Source: Aquabacterium sp. J223
GTDB taxonomy: Bacteria > Pseudomonadota > Gammaproteobacteria > Burkholderiales > Burkholderiaceae_C
Length of the DNA stretch: 64,000 bases
Assembly (NCBI RefSeq): GCF_024666615.1
Contig: NZ_CP088297.1
Location: 2,604,001 to 2,668,000, forward strand
Direction of reading: 5' to 3'
Of the stretch, positions 29,163 through 38,842 are shown in pieces (position 1 is the first letter of the stretch; each line of letters opens with the position of its first letter). The notes under the pieces were generated by a model. The model was not told where the DNA came from and made no database searches. It worked only from the letters and a program-made list of their open reading frames with translations. Position numbers and translations under genes: made by a program.

Positions 29163-30383
29163 TCACCCCACCCGGTGGATGGTGTCGCGCACCATCGGGT
29201 AGATCTGCCGCTGCCAGCGCTTGCCGCTGAAGACGCCGTAGTGGCCGGCGCCGGCCTGCACGTAGTGGCTCTTCCAGTAAGGCTTCAGGCCGCTGCACAG
29301 GTCGTGCGCGGCCAGCGTCTGGCCGAGCGAGCAGATGTCGTCGCGCTCGCCCTCGACGGTGAGCAGCGCGGTGCGGCGGATCGCGTCGGGCCGCACCGGC
29401 CGGCCGCGCCAGGTCAGCTTGCCGGTGGCCAGCTCGTAGCGCTGGAACACCCGTTCCACCGTCTCCAGGTAGAACTCGCCCGGCAGGTCGGCCACGGCGA
29501 AGTACTCCTCGTAGAAGCGCTGGATGCCGGCGCCCTTGCCCGCGGGATCGCCGTCGGCGCGATGGCGCCAGTAGTCGAGCAGCATGTCGACGTGGCGCTG
29601 CACGTTCATGCTCATGAACGCGCTGAGCTGCACGAAGCCGGGGTACACCCGGCGGCCGGCGCCGGCATAGCGGCCGGGCACGGTGGCCAGCAGCCGCTGC
29701 TCGAACCAGGCCCGCGGCTTCTCGTTGGCCAGCTGGTTCACCGCGGTGGGGGAGATGCGGCAGTCCACCGGGCCCGCCAGCAGGCACAGGCTGCGCGGGG
29801 TGCAGGGGTCGCCGTCCTCGGCCATCAGCGCGGTGGCGGCGAGCGCCGGCACGCATGGCTGGCAGATCGCCATCAGGTGGCTGCGCGGGCCCATCGCCCG
29901 CAGGAACTGCATCAGGTGCTCGGTGTACTCGTCCAGCCCGAACGGGCCGGCCGAGCGCGGCACGTCGCGGGCGTTGTGCCAGTCGGTCAGGTAGACGTCG
30001 TGGTCGGCCAGGGCGGTGCGCACGGTGTCGCGCAGCAGCGTGGCGAAGTGGCCCGACATGGGTGCGACGATGAGCAGCGGCGGCTGCGGCGGCGCCTCGG
30101 GCTTGGCGAAGTGCACCAGCGTGGCGAACGGGGTGCGCAGGACCGGGCGCTCCTCCACCGCCCACGCCTGCCGGCCGGTGCCCACCCTGTCGATGCCGAA
30201 GTCGGGCCGGCGGTGGGTGAATTCAGTCAGCAGCAGCAGTTCCAGGGCCGCGCGCCAGCGCCGCAGCAGGGGCGCATCGGCCGCCGGGTTCAGGGGCGCC
30301 GCCAACCAGGGCAGCAGCCAGCGGGCGGCGCTGCGCACCGCGGCGCCCGCGTCGGCCTGGGCCTGGTAGCTGGGGTAGAGCAT
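29163..30383 (-). CDS. phaZ: intracellular polyhydroxyalkanoate depolymerase
   Basis: Breaks down stored polyhydroxybutyrate granules. The 406-residue protein has no signal peptide, a lipase-box-like nucleophile site with cysteine (AICQPCVPAL, around residue 175) as in the Ralstonia i-PhaZ type, and conserved segments PLLIVAPMSGHFATLLRDTV, DWHNARDVP, and near the end AGAGHYGVFSGKRW with the catalytic histidine. The start at 30383 (MLYPSYQAQ) has a GAGGAGA ribosome site just upstream. Confidence 0.92.
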   Translation of the reverse strand: MLYPSYQAQADAGAAVRSAARWLLPWLAAPLNPAADAPLLRRWRAALELLLLTEFTHRRPDFGIDRVGTGRQAWAVEERPVLRTPFATLVHFAKPEAPPQPPLLIVAPMSGHFATLLRDTVRTALADHDVYLTDWHNARDVPRSAGPFGLDEYTEHLMQFLRAMGPRSHLMAICQPCVPALAATALMAEDGDPCTPRSLCLLAGPVDCRISPTAVNQLANEKPRAWFEQRLLATVPGRYAGAGRRVYPGFVQLSAFMSMNVQRHVDMLLDYWRHRADGDPAGKGAGIQRFYEEYFAVADLPGEFYLETVERVFQRYELATGKLTWRGRPVRPDAIRRTALLTVEGERDDICSLGQTLAAHDLCSGLKPYWKSHYVQAGAGHYGVFSGKRWQRQIYPMVRDTIHRVG

Positions 30384-30479
30384 GGCGGTCTCCTCGTCGG
30401 TCGCGCGGCCCGTCCGGGCCCTGGGCGCCGCCGCACGCAACTCCCGAGCCAAGCGTGAGGGCGTCGATCCGGCCGCTGA

Positions 30480-30496
30480 TTGGCACAGGCCTTGCG
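30480..30496 (+). promoter_or_regulatory. possible sigma-54 promoter
   Basis: TTGGCACAGGCCTTGCG matches the -24/-12 pattern (TGGCAC, five bases, TTGC) with GG and GC spaced as required. It lies 60 bp upstream of the glutathione transferase ATG and points towards it. No activator site was recognised. Confidence 0.45.
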
Positions 30497-30556
30497 AACC
30501 GCGGCCGACCCGCCCGGGCCGACCGGCCTGCAGGCAAACACCCGAGAGGAGACCGG

Positions 30557-31210
30557 ATGGCCGCCACGCTGACCCTGAGCAGCCGCAACTACTCGTCCTG
30601 GTCGCTGCGCGGCTGGCTGCTGGTGCGCTTTGCCGGCCTGGCCTGCGAGGAGGTCATGGTCGCCGCCGACGACGAGGACGCCCGCCAGGAGATGCTGCTG
30701 CTCGCGCCGTCCATCCGCGTGCCGCGTCTGTCGCACGACGGGGTGGAGGTGTGGGACACGCTGGCCATCGCCGAGTACCTGCACGAGCTCAAGCCGCGCA
30801 GCGGCCTGCTGCCCACCGACCGCAAGGCGAGGGCGCACTGCCGCGCGGTGTGCGGCGAGATGCATTCCGGCTTCGCCAGCCTGCGCGCCGCGCTGCCGAT
30901 GAACCTCAAGGGCGATTTCCCCGGCTTTCGCATCTGGGCCCGGGCGCAGGCCGACATCGACCGCATCCACGAAATCTGGCGCGAGTGCCTGGTCGCCTAC
31001 GGCGGCCCCTTCCTCTTCGGCACCAAGCCCGGCATGGCGGACGCGATGTACGCGCCCGTCACCACCCGCTTCGCCACCTACCACGTCGCGCAGGACGCCG
31101 CCTGCCAGGCCTACTGCGACCGGGTGCGCGCGCTGCCCGAGATGGTGGCGTGGCGGGAGGCCGCGCTGGCCGAGCCCGACGAGATCGACGAACTCGACAT
31201 GGAGTTCTGA
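30557..31210 (+). CDS. glutathione S-transferase family protein
   Basis: A 217-residue protein with an N-terminal thioredoxin-like domain beginning LTLSSRNYSSWSLRGWLL and the glutathione-contact region IRVPRLSHDGVEVWDTLAIAEYL, and an all-helical C-terminal domain. The serine-rich SSWS near the N-terminus is where the catalytic residue lies in this subgroup. The start at 30557 follows an AGGAGA ribosome site. Substrate unknown. It is divergent from phaZ. Confidence 0.9.
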   Translation: MAATLTLSSRNYSSWSLRGWLLVRFAGLACEEVMVAADDEDARQEMLLLAPSIRVPRLSHDGVEVWDTLAIAEYLHELKPRSGLLPTDRKARAHCRAVCGEMHSGFASLRAALPMNLKGDFPGFRIWARAQADIDRIHEIWRECLVAYGGPFLFGTKPGMADAMYAPVTTRFATYHVAQDAACQAYCDRVRALPEMVAWREAALAEPDEIDELDMEF

Positions 31211-31241
31211 AGCCCCTCGGCCTGGCGGCCGCCCCGCCCCT

Positions 31242-31269
31242 GACCGCTGTCGCGGTCCGTCCCTGGGAC
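31242..31269. terminator. hairpins between convergent genes
   Basis: GACCGC-TGTC-GCGGTC (31242-31257) followed by GTCC-CTG-GGAC (31259-31269) lie in the 72 bp between two convergent genes. No T-run, so weak support. Confidence 0.35.
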
Positions 31270-31282
31270 GTCCCGACCCTGC

Positions 31283-32291
31283 CTAGGGGCTGAGCGCCCG
31301 CAGGCCGGCCAGGATGGCCTGCAGCATGGCGGTGGCGGTGGCGCCGTCGTCGTCGGCTGCGTCGACGCCGGCGGCCGGCCGCCAGCGGCCTTCCAGGTCG
31401 TGGTCGCGCAGGTGCTCCCACGCGAAGGCCCAGACGCGGTCGTACCAGTCCCAGTAGCCGCCTTCGAGCGTGCGGGTGGCCAGCGTGGCGGCGGCGGCGA
31501 TCGCCTCCGCCTGCACGGCGGTGGGCCGCCGGGCGTCGATCACCACGAATTTGGCGTCGTGCGCCGGGTTCTGGGCGTCGTGGGCCACCGGCTGCAGCAG
31601 ACGTTCCAGTCCGTCCTCGACACCGATGCAGGCGTGCAGCCCGTCGTGGGCACGGTCCCAGCCGCGCAGCATGCTGGCGGCGAACAGCTCGCGGGCCTGG
31701 TGCTCGCCGAGGGCATGGTCGTCGCCCTCGACGACGGGTGCATCGGCGGGCGTCACCGCCATCAGCAGGCGGGCCAGGCACAGCGCCAGGCCCGGGTGAA
31801 AGCCGGGCACCACGCCGTCCTCGGCGGTCCGCCGCGGCTGACCGTCGGCGCCCCAGGGGTCCCACAGCAGGCCCTGCGGCGCCAAGGCGGCGAGCCGCGC
31901 GGCCAGGGCCGGCGCTCGGGGCGAGCCGAGCAGCACCAGCGCCTGCAGCCGCGCCAGCGGCCCGGCCAGGCTGCCCGCCGCAGGCGTGGTCCTCGCCGGC
32001 GTCCGGTCGGGGTCCGAGGCCGGCGAAGAAGGCCGCCGCGCGGGCCTGCAGCGCGAGCGGGTCCGCCGCGGACGGCAGTGCGTCGAGCAGCGCCTGCGCC
32101 TGGACGCGCCAGGTGCCGGCGCGGGGGTGGCGCGAGAAGGCGTCGGCGGCCAGCGCCAGGCGCAGCAGGCGGTGGGTGGCGGCGGGTCCGGCCGTGGGCG
32201 CCGGCCCGGCCACCTCGTCGAAGGCGAGCAGGGCCAACGCCTGGCGGCGCAGGAAATCGGGGTCTCGGAAGTCGGGCGGCAGGGCCATCAT
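31283..32291 (-). CDS. AGE-like (N-acylglucosamine 2-epimerase fold) protein, apparent frameshift
   Basis: About 335 residues when the frames are joined. The C-terminal half (GFHPGLALCLARLL, GWDRAHDGLHACIG, VQAEAIAAAATLATRTLEGG, YWDWYDRVWAFAWEHLRDHDLEGRW) resembles the helical-barrel AGE epimerase/isomerase family, whose members act on N-acyl amino sugars or mannose. The N-terminal half (MALPPDFRDPDFLRRQAL) is not recognised. The frame breaks at three C on the + strand (31974-31976); two would restore it. The start could also be 32288. Activity is uncertain. Confidence 0.5.
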
Positions 32292-32370
32292 GCCGCCAGT
32301 ATGGGCGACACGCCGGCCCGGCGCCACGCGCCTCGGCGGCCGCCGACGTCCTGCGGGCCTGCCGCCACGC

Positions 32371-32778
32371 TCAATGGCGCGACCAGGCGACGGGCGGCCC
32401 GTTCTCAGGCGCCGCTTCGGCGGCGTCGCCCGCCGGCGGCGTCGACGGCGTCGCCTCGGCCGCCGCCTTGCGCAGCTCGGCCACGGTGTAGCCCTCCTGC
32501 AGCAGGGCGCGGCGCAGCCAGTCCGGCTGCGCGCCGTCGCCGTCCCAGGTCTCGGCGGTCACCGGATGGCGGTACTTGACGGGCCGCAGCACCGGCTCGG
32601 CCCGCGGTGGCGTCGGCAGTTCGCCTTCCAGCTCGTGCGGCTGGATGCGCCAGAACTCGACCAGCGAGCGGATGGTGTGCAGCGCGACACGCCGGCGGGC
32701 CAGCCATTCGGACCGGTCGTCGGCGTCGTCGACCAACGAAGGCGGGGTGGGTTCGGCGAGCGGGGGCAGCGCGGACAT
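32371..32778 (-). CDS. H-NS-family nucleoid-associated protein
   Basis: A 135-residue protein. The C-terminal part (KYRHPVTAETWDGDGAQPDWLRRAL) is the H-NS DNA-binding motif, which inserts into the minor groove of AT-rich DNA; the N-terminal part has a charged helical segment (RRRVALHTIRSLVEFW) suited to dimerisation. The start at 32778 (MSALPPLAEP) is chosen over an upstream one that would overlap the end of the next gene. H-NS proteins silence foreign low-GC DNA, but no target is shown here. Confidence 0.75.
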   Translation of the reverse strand: MSALPPLAEPTPPSLVDDADDRSEWLARRRVALHTIRSLVEFWRIQPHELEGELPTPPRAEPVLRPVKYRHPVTAETWDGDGAQPDWLRRALLQEGYTVAELRKAAAEATPSTPPAGDAAEAAPENGPPVAWSRH

Positions 32779-32860
32779 GGAGGTGTCGGAAACCGCAACG
32801 GTCGCCGAATGGCAATCATTGTGCCCGCCCTTGCGGGCGACCGGCGCCCGGGGATGTCGT

Positions 32861-35641
32861 TCAGGCCGCCAGGGCATGGCCCATCCGAGACACCAGCGCC
32901 TCCAGCGGCATCGGCCGGTTGAACAGCCAGCCCTGGCCAAGGTCGCAGCCCAGCCGGCGCAGCAGGGCGGCCTGCGGTTCGGTCTCCACGCCCTCGGCCA
33001 GCACCATCAGCTTCAGGCCGTGGCCCAGGCCGATGATGGACGACGCGATGGCCACGTCGCTCGGGTTGTCGGGCAGCCCGCGAACGAAGCTGCGGTCGAT
33101 CTTCAGCTTGGCCAGCGGGAAGCGTGACAGGTAGCTCAGGCTGGAGTAGCCGGTGCCGAAGTCGTCGATGGCGAAGCCGATGCCCATCGCGCGCAGCCTT
33201 TGCATCGTGGCGATCGAGGCGTCCGGGTTGTCGATGACCATCGACTCGGTGATCTCCAGCTCCAGGTCCTCCGCCGCCCAGCCGGTGGCCTGCAGGCAGT
33301 GCCCGATCATGTCCACCAGCCCGGGCGCGCGCAGCTGGCGCGGCGAGAGGTTCACCGCCAGCGTGAGCCGCCGCCCTGTGCGTTCGCGCAGCGACCGCAT
33401 CTCGGTGCAGGCCTGGTGCAGCACCCATTCGCCCAGCGGCACGATGAGCCCGGTCTCCTCGGCGATGGGGATGAAGCGGTCCGGCGGCACGAAGCCGTGC
33501 CGGGGGTGCGGCCAGCGCAGCAGCGCCTCCACGCCGACGATGCGGCCGTCGGCGATGTCGACCAGCGGCTGGTAGTGCAGCGTCAGCGCCTGTGCGACCA
33601 GCGCCTCGCGCAGTTCGCCCTCCAGCGTCAGCCGCTCCGACGATGCGGCATGCATCTGCGGCGTGTACAGCATGTAGCCGTTGCGTCCGCGCCCCTTGGC
33701 CTGGTACATCGCCGCGTCGGCGTTGCGCAGCAGGGTGGGCAGGTCGTCGCCGTCGTGGGGACTGCAGGCCACGCCGATGCTGGGCGTCACCGTGAGCTGC
33801 CGGCCGCTGTTCAGCACCGGCTCGGCCAGCGCGGCGATCAGCTTGCCGGCCACCGCCTCGGCCTCGTCGGCGCTGCCCAGGTCGTCGAGCAGCACGACGA
33901 ACTCGTCGCCGCCCAGCCGCGCGACCGTGTCGTGGCTGCGCACCGTGTGCTTCAGCCGCATGGCGACCGCGCACAGCACCGCATCGCCGGCGTTGTGGCC
34001 GAGTGAATCGTTGATCTGCTTGAAGCGGTCGAGGTCGATGAGCAGCACCGCGGCATGGCGGTCCTGCGCGCGCGCCGACGCCAGGGCACGTTCGGCGTGC
34101 TGGGTCAGCAGCGTGCGGTTGGGCAGACCGGTCAGCTCATCGTGGTGTGCCAGGTGGCGGATGAAGGCCTCGTGCCGCTTGCGCTCGCTGATGTCCTGCG
34201 CGAAAGCCAGCAGCCCGTCGACGCTGCCGTCGCCGCCGCGCAGCGGGGCGTACGCCACCATCACCGGCACCGTGCTGCCGTCGCGGCGCCGCCAGACGGC
34301 TTCGTGCACCTCGTCCTGCGTCAGCGCCTGGCCGGAGGGCGGTGTCTGGCCGCCGTCGCCCTCGGCGTCCTGCAGGCTGGCCAGCGGGACGCCGATCAGC
34401 GCCGCCGCCGGGCAGCCCAGCAGGTGCTCGCTGCCCGGGTTGGCCTGCAGCACCCGGCCCTCGCGGTCGCAGGTGATGACCGCCAGCGGCGCGCATTCCA
34501 GCACCGCCGCCGCACGCGATTCGCTGCGCTGCCAGGCGTCCCGCATGCGCAGCGCCAGGCTGAGGGCCCGGCGGCGCTGGTTCTGCAAGGTCGCGAGCAG
34601 CAGGCACAGCAGGAGCGTGACCAGCAGCCCGGCGGCGAGTGCGCCGTCGGCCCGGGTTTGCGGCATGAGCAGCCGGGTCAACCCCTGCGGCCTCAGTTGC
34701 GGCCGCTCGGTGACGCTGAGCAGCCAGGCGTGGCCGGCGTGCTCGATGCGGTGCAGCACCCGCGTCGACGGGCTGTACGCCGGCCCGTCGGAGCGGAACA
34801 TCAGGGAGGAGCCGCCATCGTGTCGCTGGTCCGAGACCTCGAAGTGCAGGTTCTCGTTGCCGTGGGTGACCACGGTGCCGAGCAGCTGTTGCACGTCGAG
34901 GAAGGCGAACGCCACGCCGACCAGCGCATGGCTGCGGTCCTGCGGGGTGCGCGGCCACTCGCCCGGCCGGTACAGCGGCAGGTAGAGGACCGCGGCCGAG
35001 CGCTTGTCGGGCCGATTCACGGCCGTCGGCAGCACGAAGGCGGAGCTGAGCGCCGGCTCGCCGGTCTCCACCGCCCGCAGCAGCGCCTCGCGCAGGTCGG
35101 CCTCGCCGAGATGGTCCAGGCCGAGCAGCCGGCGGCTCAACGGGGTGCGCGGCCCGAGGAAGACCACCGGTGCGTGCGACTCGGCAGCGGCGTCCGTCGA
35201 GGGCGGCGCCTGCGGCGGCGGGCGCACCTCGAAGGCGGACGCACCGGCGGCCCGCATGCGCGTGGTCAGCGCCTGCACGTCCTGCGGCCGCACCAGCTGC
35301 ACCATGCCGACGCTGCGCACCGCCGGCAGGTGGTGGACGAAGTCCAGGTGACCGACGAAGTGCTCCCAATCCTCCAGGGTCACCTCGTCACTGGCCGACA
35401 CCAGGGCGGAGACGGCGCGCAGCAGGCGATCGGTCTCGGCCAGGCGCTGCTGCAGGTCGCGCACCACCTGGCCGACCTCCCGCTCGACGCGCACCCGCCG
35501 GCCCTCCCGGTCCTCCTCGTGCACCAGGTGCCAGACGCCCAGCGTCAGGGCGAGGCCGGCCAGCGCGACCACCAGCACGGGCAGCCAGCCGCCGGCCGGG
35601 CGTCGCGCCGTCGGCAAGGGGGTGGGAGGGACGGAGGGCAC
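32861..35641 (-). CDS. membrane diguanylate cyclase/phosphodiesterase (CHASE-PAS-GGDEF-EAL)
   Basis: A 926-residue c-di-GMP signalling protein. It has a transmembrane helix at about residues 20-38, a periplasmic CHASE-type sensor domain (about 75-300), a second helix near 335-355, a PAS domain (about 395-495), a GGDEF domain with an intact GGDEF active site (ARLGGDEFVVLL) and an EAL domain with intact EALLRW and the metal-site residues DDFGTGYSSL and KIDRSFV. Both catalytic sites look complete, so it may make or break c-di-GMP depending on the signal. It is alone in its transcription unit. Confidence 0.93.
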   Translation of the reverse strand: MPSVPPTPLPTARRPAGGWLPVLVVALAGLALTLGVWHLVHEEDREGRRVRVEREVGQVVRDLQQRLAETDRLLRAVSALVSASDEVTLEDWEHFVGHLDFVHHLPAVRSVGMVQLVRPQDVQALTTRMRAAGASAFEVRPPPQAPPSTDAAAESHAPVVFLGPRTPLSRRLLGLDHLGEADLREALLRAVETGEPALSSAFVLPTAVNRPDKRSAAVLYLPLYRPGEWPRTPQDRSHALVGVAFAFLDVQQLLGTVVTHGNENLHFEVSDQRHDGGSSLMFRSDGPAYSPSTRVLHRIEHAGHAWLLSVTERPQLRPQGLTRLLMPQTRADGALAAGLLVTLLLCLLLATLQNQRRRALSLALRMRDAWQRSESRAAAVLECAPLAVITCDREGRVLQANPGSEHLLGCPAAALIGVPLASLQDAEGDGGQTPPSGQALTQDEVHEAVWRRRDGSTVPVMVAYAPLRGGDGSVDGLLAFAQDISERKRHEAFIRHLAHHDELTGLPNRTLLTQHAERALASARAQDRHAAVLLIDLDRFKQINDSLGHNAGDAVLCAVAMRLKHTVRSHDTVARLGGDEFVVLLDDLGSADEAEAVAGKLIAALAEPVLNSGRQLTVTPSIGVACSPHDGDDLPTLLRNADAAMYQAKGRGRNGYMLYTPQMHAASSERLTLEGELREALVAQALTLHYQPLVDIADGRIVGVEALLRWPHPRHGFVPPDRFIPIAEETGLIVPLGEWVLHQACTEMRSLRERTGRRLTLAVNLSPRQLRAPGLVDMIGHCLQATGWAAEDLELEITESMVIDNPDASIATMQRLRAMGIGFAIDDFGTGYSSLSYLSRFPLAKLKIDRSFVRGLPDNPSDVAIASSIIGLGHGLKLMVLAEGVETEPQAALLRRLGCDLGQGWLFNRPMPLEALVSRMGHALAA

Positions 35642-35710
35642 TGGGGGCTTATCGACCCCTCGCCCCCTCCCTTGAGGCGGGGTTTCGCCCGGCCGACGGG
35701 GCGATGCGCC

Positions 35711-36664
35711 CTAACCGGCCACCGTCTGCAGCACGCGCTGCCAATCCGTCACGAAGCGGCCGATGCCGAAGCGCTCCTGTGCCAGCCGGCGCCCGGCCTC
35801 GCCGACGCTACGCGCCAGGCCGGGGTCGGCCAGCAGGCGCCGCATGCTGTCGACCAGGCGGTCGAGCCGGGTGTCGACGAAGCCGGTTTCGCCGTCGCGC
35901 AGCACGGTCGCCAGCTCGGTCGTGGCCAGGCCGACGATCGGCGCGCCGACCATCATCGCCTCGACGATGGACAGCCCGAGGCTGGTGTAGCGGATGGGGT
36001 TGAAGAAGAAGCGCCGCTCGGCGACGAAGCCCGGCAGATCCTGGTGCGCCACCTCGCCCAGCCCGCCGGCGGCTTCGGCGTTCATGCCCACCAGCACCAG
36101 CGGCACCTGCTCGCGGACGGTGGCGTAGACGTCCGCCCCGAGCCGGCGGCCGCGCCGCGCCAGGTTGTTCACCACCACCACGCCCTCGGCCCGTTCGCCG
36201 CGGTAGCGGGCGTCGGCCAGCGGCCTGACACCGTGCTCGACGACCTGCACCGACGAGGCGCCGGAATCCCACATCAGCGCGTTGAAGTGCGTGCAGTGGA
36301 CGATCAGCGTGTCGGGCGCGTCGGCGGCCCAATGGCGGGTGTTGGTCGGGTGCTCCTGCGGCGGGTCGTGCTCCAGCACGATGGCGGGCAGCCGGCGTTG
36401 TGCCGGGCTGAGCAGGGTGTGGCGTTCGGTCTCCCAGGCGTGGCGCGACTGGTAGAGCACCACGTCGAAATCCATCTGCGCCAGCGCCTCGACCGGCGCC
36501 TCCTTCACGTTGTCGCCCCAGGGCAGTCGCCCGCTGCGACCGCTGTGGTGGCTGGAGCGCTGCGCGTCGGTGACGAGCCAGAACTCGTGCGGCACCTGGC
36601 TCAGGTAGTAGAGGTAGTTGCCGTGGACGTGCCAGGTCAGGATGCGCAGGGGACGGCGGGGCAT
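35711..36664 (-). CDS. glycosyltransferase family 4 protein
   Basis: A 317-residue GT-B-fold glycosyltransferase, last gene of the leftward glycan operon. The C-terminal donor-binding domain shows RYTSLGLSIVEAMMVGAPIVGLATTELATVLRDGETGFV, with the family EX7E-like element. The start at 36664 (MPRRPLRIL) overlaps the end of the upstream GT9 gene by about 28 bp. The sugar and acceptor are not predictable. Confidence 0.85.
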   Translation of the reverse strand: MPRRPLRILTWHVHGNYLYYLSQVPHEFWLVTDAQRSSHHSGRSGRLPWGDNVKEAPVEALAQMDFDVVLYQSRHAWETERHTLLSPAQRRLPAIVLEHDPPQEHPTNTRHWAADAPDTLIVHCTHFNALMWDSGASSVQVVEHGVRPLADARYRGERAEGVVVVNNLARRGRRLGADVYATVREQVPLVLVGMNAEAAGGLGEVAHQDLPGFVAERRFFFNPIRYTSLGLSIVEAMMVGAPIVGLATTELATVLRDGETGFVDTRLDRLVDSMRRLLADPGLARSVGEAGRRLAQERFGIGRFVTDWQRVLQTVAG

Positions 36665-37799
36665 GGCGTGTCGTGGACGGTGGAAACCTGCACGAGCAGC
36701 CGGCGCGCCTGCGCCAGCACCCCTCGGGCGCCACGGCCAGCGCGCATTCGTGGCCGCTGGGGCAGTCGCGGTGGGCGCAGGGGCGGCAGGCGGCATCGGC
36801 CCACAGCACCGGGTGGCGCGCGCGGTCCAGCGGCGCCCAGCGGGCCACCTCGCTGCCGCTGGCGACGATGACGCTCGGCGTGGCGAGGGCGGCGGCCAGG
36901 TGCGACACGCCGGTGTCGTTGGCCACCACCAGCCGCGCGCGCGCGACCACCGCCGCCAGCGTCCACAACCCGGTGCGGCCGACCAGGTCCAGCACCGGCA
37001 ACGGGCCGAGGGCGGCCTTCAGCGCCGCCGCCAGCCCGGCCTCGCCCGCGGTGCCGGTGATCGCCAGCTGGCAACCGTCGTCCGCGAGCGCCCGCGCCAC
37101 GGCGGCGAAGCGGTCCACCGGCCAGCGGCGCGAGGGCAGCTGCGCGCCCGGGTGCACCAGCACCAGCGGCCGGCCGGGCGGCAGTCCCGACAGCAGGGCG
37201 TCGGCGTCCGCGTGGTCCCTGGCCTGCAGCGCCAGCGACAGCTGCAGCCCCTGGCGCGGCAGGCCCAGGTGGTCGGTCAGCGCCAGGCAGCGTTCGATCT
37301 CGTGGCCCTGCTCGGGCCAGGGCAGGCAGCGCGCGCCCTCGGGCCGCAGCGCATCGCCGCTGGCGAAGCAGGCCAGGTGGCGCGCCCCCAGCGCCGCCAC
37401 CAGCGGGTTGATGAGCCGGCCGCTGCCGTGCAGCTGAAGCAGCAGGTCGAAGCCCTGCGCCTGCGCGTCGATGAAGAAGCCGGGCAGGGCGGACAGCCGC
37501 GGCGGGCTCTCCGGCAGGCCGGGCCAGCCGGGGAACGGCAGCAGGTCGTCGAGCTCGGGCAGGCGCTCGACCAGCGCCTCCGCCCACGGCAGCCCGATCA
37601 GCGTGATGCGCGCCTGCGGGTACGCCGCCCGCAGCGCCCGCAGCGCCGGCTGCGCGCACAGCAGGTCGCCCAGCACCAGCGCGCGGAAGACGCCGATGCG
37701 GCGCACCGCCTGCGCCGGCAGCCAGGGACGCGCCGGGGTCGGCAGGCTCACCGGGTGAGCCTTCTCGAGCCAGGGGCGGGCCGACGCGGTGGTGGCCAT
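36637..37799 (-). CDS. glycosyltransferase family 9 (heptosyltransferase-like), apparent frameshift
   Basis: About 387 residues when joined. GT9 proteins add heptose or related sugars to lipopolysaccharide core. Motifs: RIGVFRALVLGDLLCAQPALRALRAAYP at the N-terminus, LVLVHPGAQLPSRRWP and VVANDTGVSHLAAALATPSV in the donor domain, plus a cysteine cluster (CRPCAHRDCPSGHEC). The frame breaks at four C on the + strand (36720-36723); five would continue as EGVLAQARRLLVQV. The start at 37799 gives MATTASARPW. Confidence 0.82.
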
Positions 37800-37804
37800 G
37801 CCGG

Positions 37805-38842
37805 TCAGAAGAAGAGCACCCGGAAGCGCAGCGCCCCGACGAGCCGCCACCACAGCGACAGGAAGGGGATGGCGGCGGAGGTGAGCGCCATCTCGAGCAC
37901 GTGCGAAGGCTCACGGCTGGTGTGGCGCAGCCGCCGCCAGGTGAGGCGCCCGATGCCCGCCAGCGCCGCCAGCAGGCCGGCCAGCGCCCACCACGGCTGC
38001 GCCGCCAGGGCCAGGCCCAGCGCCAGCAGCGTGAAGCCGACCACGGCGTAGTACAGCGGCGGGGCGTGCAGCCGGCCCACCTTGTGGCGGTAGGTCGCGG
38101 GGTGCTTCTTGTAGAGCAGCGCGTCGTAGGCGGTGTTGGCCTGCTGCCTCAGGCTGATGCCCCAGGGCGCGGGCCGCACCGGGTGCAGCACCAGCGCGCG
38201 CTCGCTCTTCGGGATCGCGCCGTAGAGGCGGATCAGCTTGTAGTGCAGGTCCGAGTCCTCGCGCCAGGGCCGGCGGAAACGCTCGTCGAAGCCGTCCACC
38301 GCCTGCAGCGCCTCCTTGCGGACCAGCACGTTGGCGGTGACGAACTCGGCCTCCTCCAGGCCCTTGGTCATGCGCGCGTGGTCGGTCATCTCCTCGGGCG
38401 GCGGCACGAAGACGCGGCCGCGCACCGCGGCGCGGGCGTCGCGCATGGCCTCCAGGCCGAAGCGCAGCCACTGCACGTCGGGCACGGTGTCGTCGTCGGT
38501 GAAGGCGATGACCGGCGCCCGTGCCGCCCGCCAGCCGGTGTTGCGTGCGCCGGCCGGGCCCTGGGCGCCGCCGTTGCGCAGGTAGTGGAAGGCGGGCTTG
38601 CCGCGGGCGCGGCCGGCGAAGTCCTCCACCAGCGCCTGCGTGTCCGGCGTGCCGCCGTCGTCGACCACGATGACCTCGAACCACTCGCCCGGCAGCGACT
38701 GCGTCAGCAGCGCCTGCAGGCAGCGCTGCAGCAGGTCGGGCCGGCGGCAGGTCGGCACCACCACCGAGACCCGCGGCACCTCGGGCTGCAACGCCGCCCC
38801 GGCGTCCGGGGCGTCGGGATGCGACACCGGCACAGCGCTCAT
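37805..38842 (-). CDS. glycosyltransferase family 2
   Basis: A 345-residue inverting glycosyltransferase: the GT-A fold shows VSVVVPTCRRPDLLQRCLQALL, the metal-binding region IAFTDDDTVPD, and a later FRRPWREDSDLHYKL with the probable catalytic acidic residues. The C-terminal third has two hydrophobic segments (near residues 265-300) and a positively charged tail, so it is membrane-attached. The start overlaps the carbamoyltransferase stop (ATGA). Confidence 0.88.
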   Translation of the reverse strand: MSAVPVSHPDAPDAGAALQPEVPRVSVVVPTCRRPDLLQRCLQALLTQSLPGEWFEVIVVDDGGTPDTQALVEDFAGRARGKPAFHYLRNGGAQGPAGARNTGWRAARAPVIAFTDDDTVPDVQWLRFGLEAMRDARAAVRGRVFVPPPEEMTDHARMTKGLEEAEFVTANVLVRKEALQAVDGFDERFRRPWREDSDLHYKLIRLYGAIPKSERALVLHPVRPAPWGISLRQQANTAYDALLYKKHPATYRHKVGRLHAPPLYYAVVGFTLLALGLALAAQPWWALAGLLAALAGIGRLTWRRLRHTSREPSHVLEMALTSAAIPFLSLWWRLVGALRFRVLFF

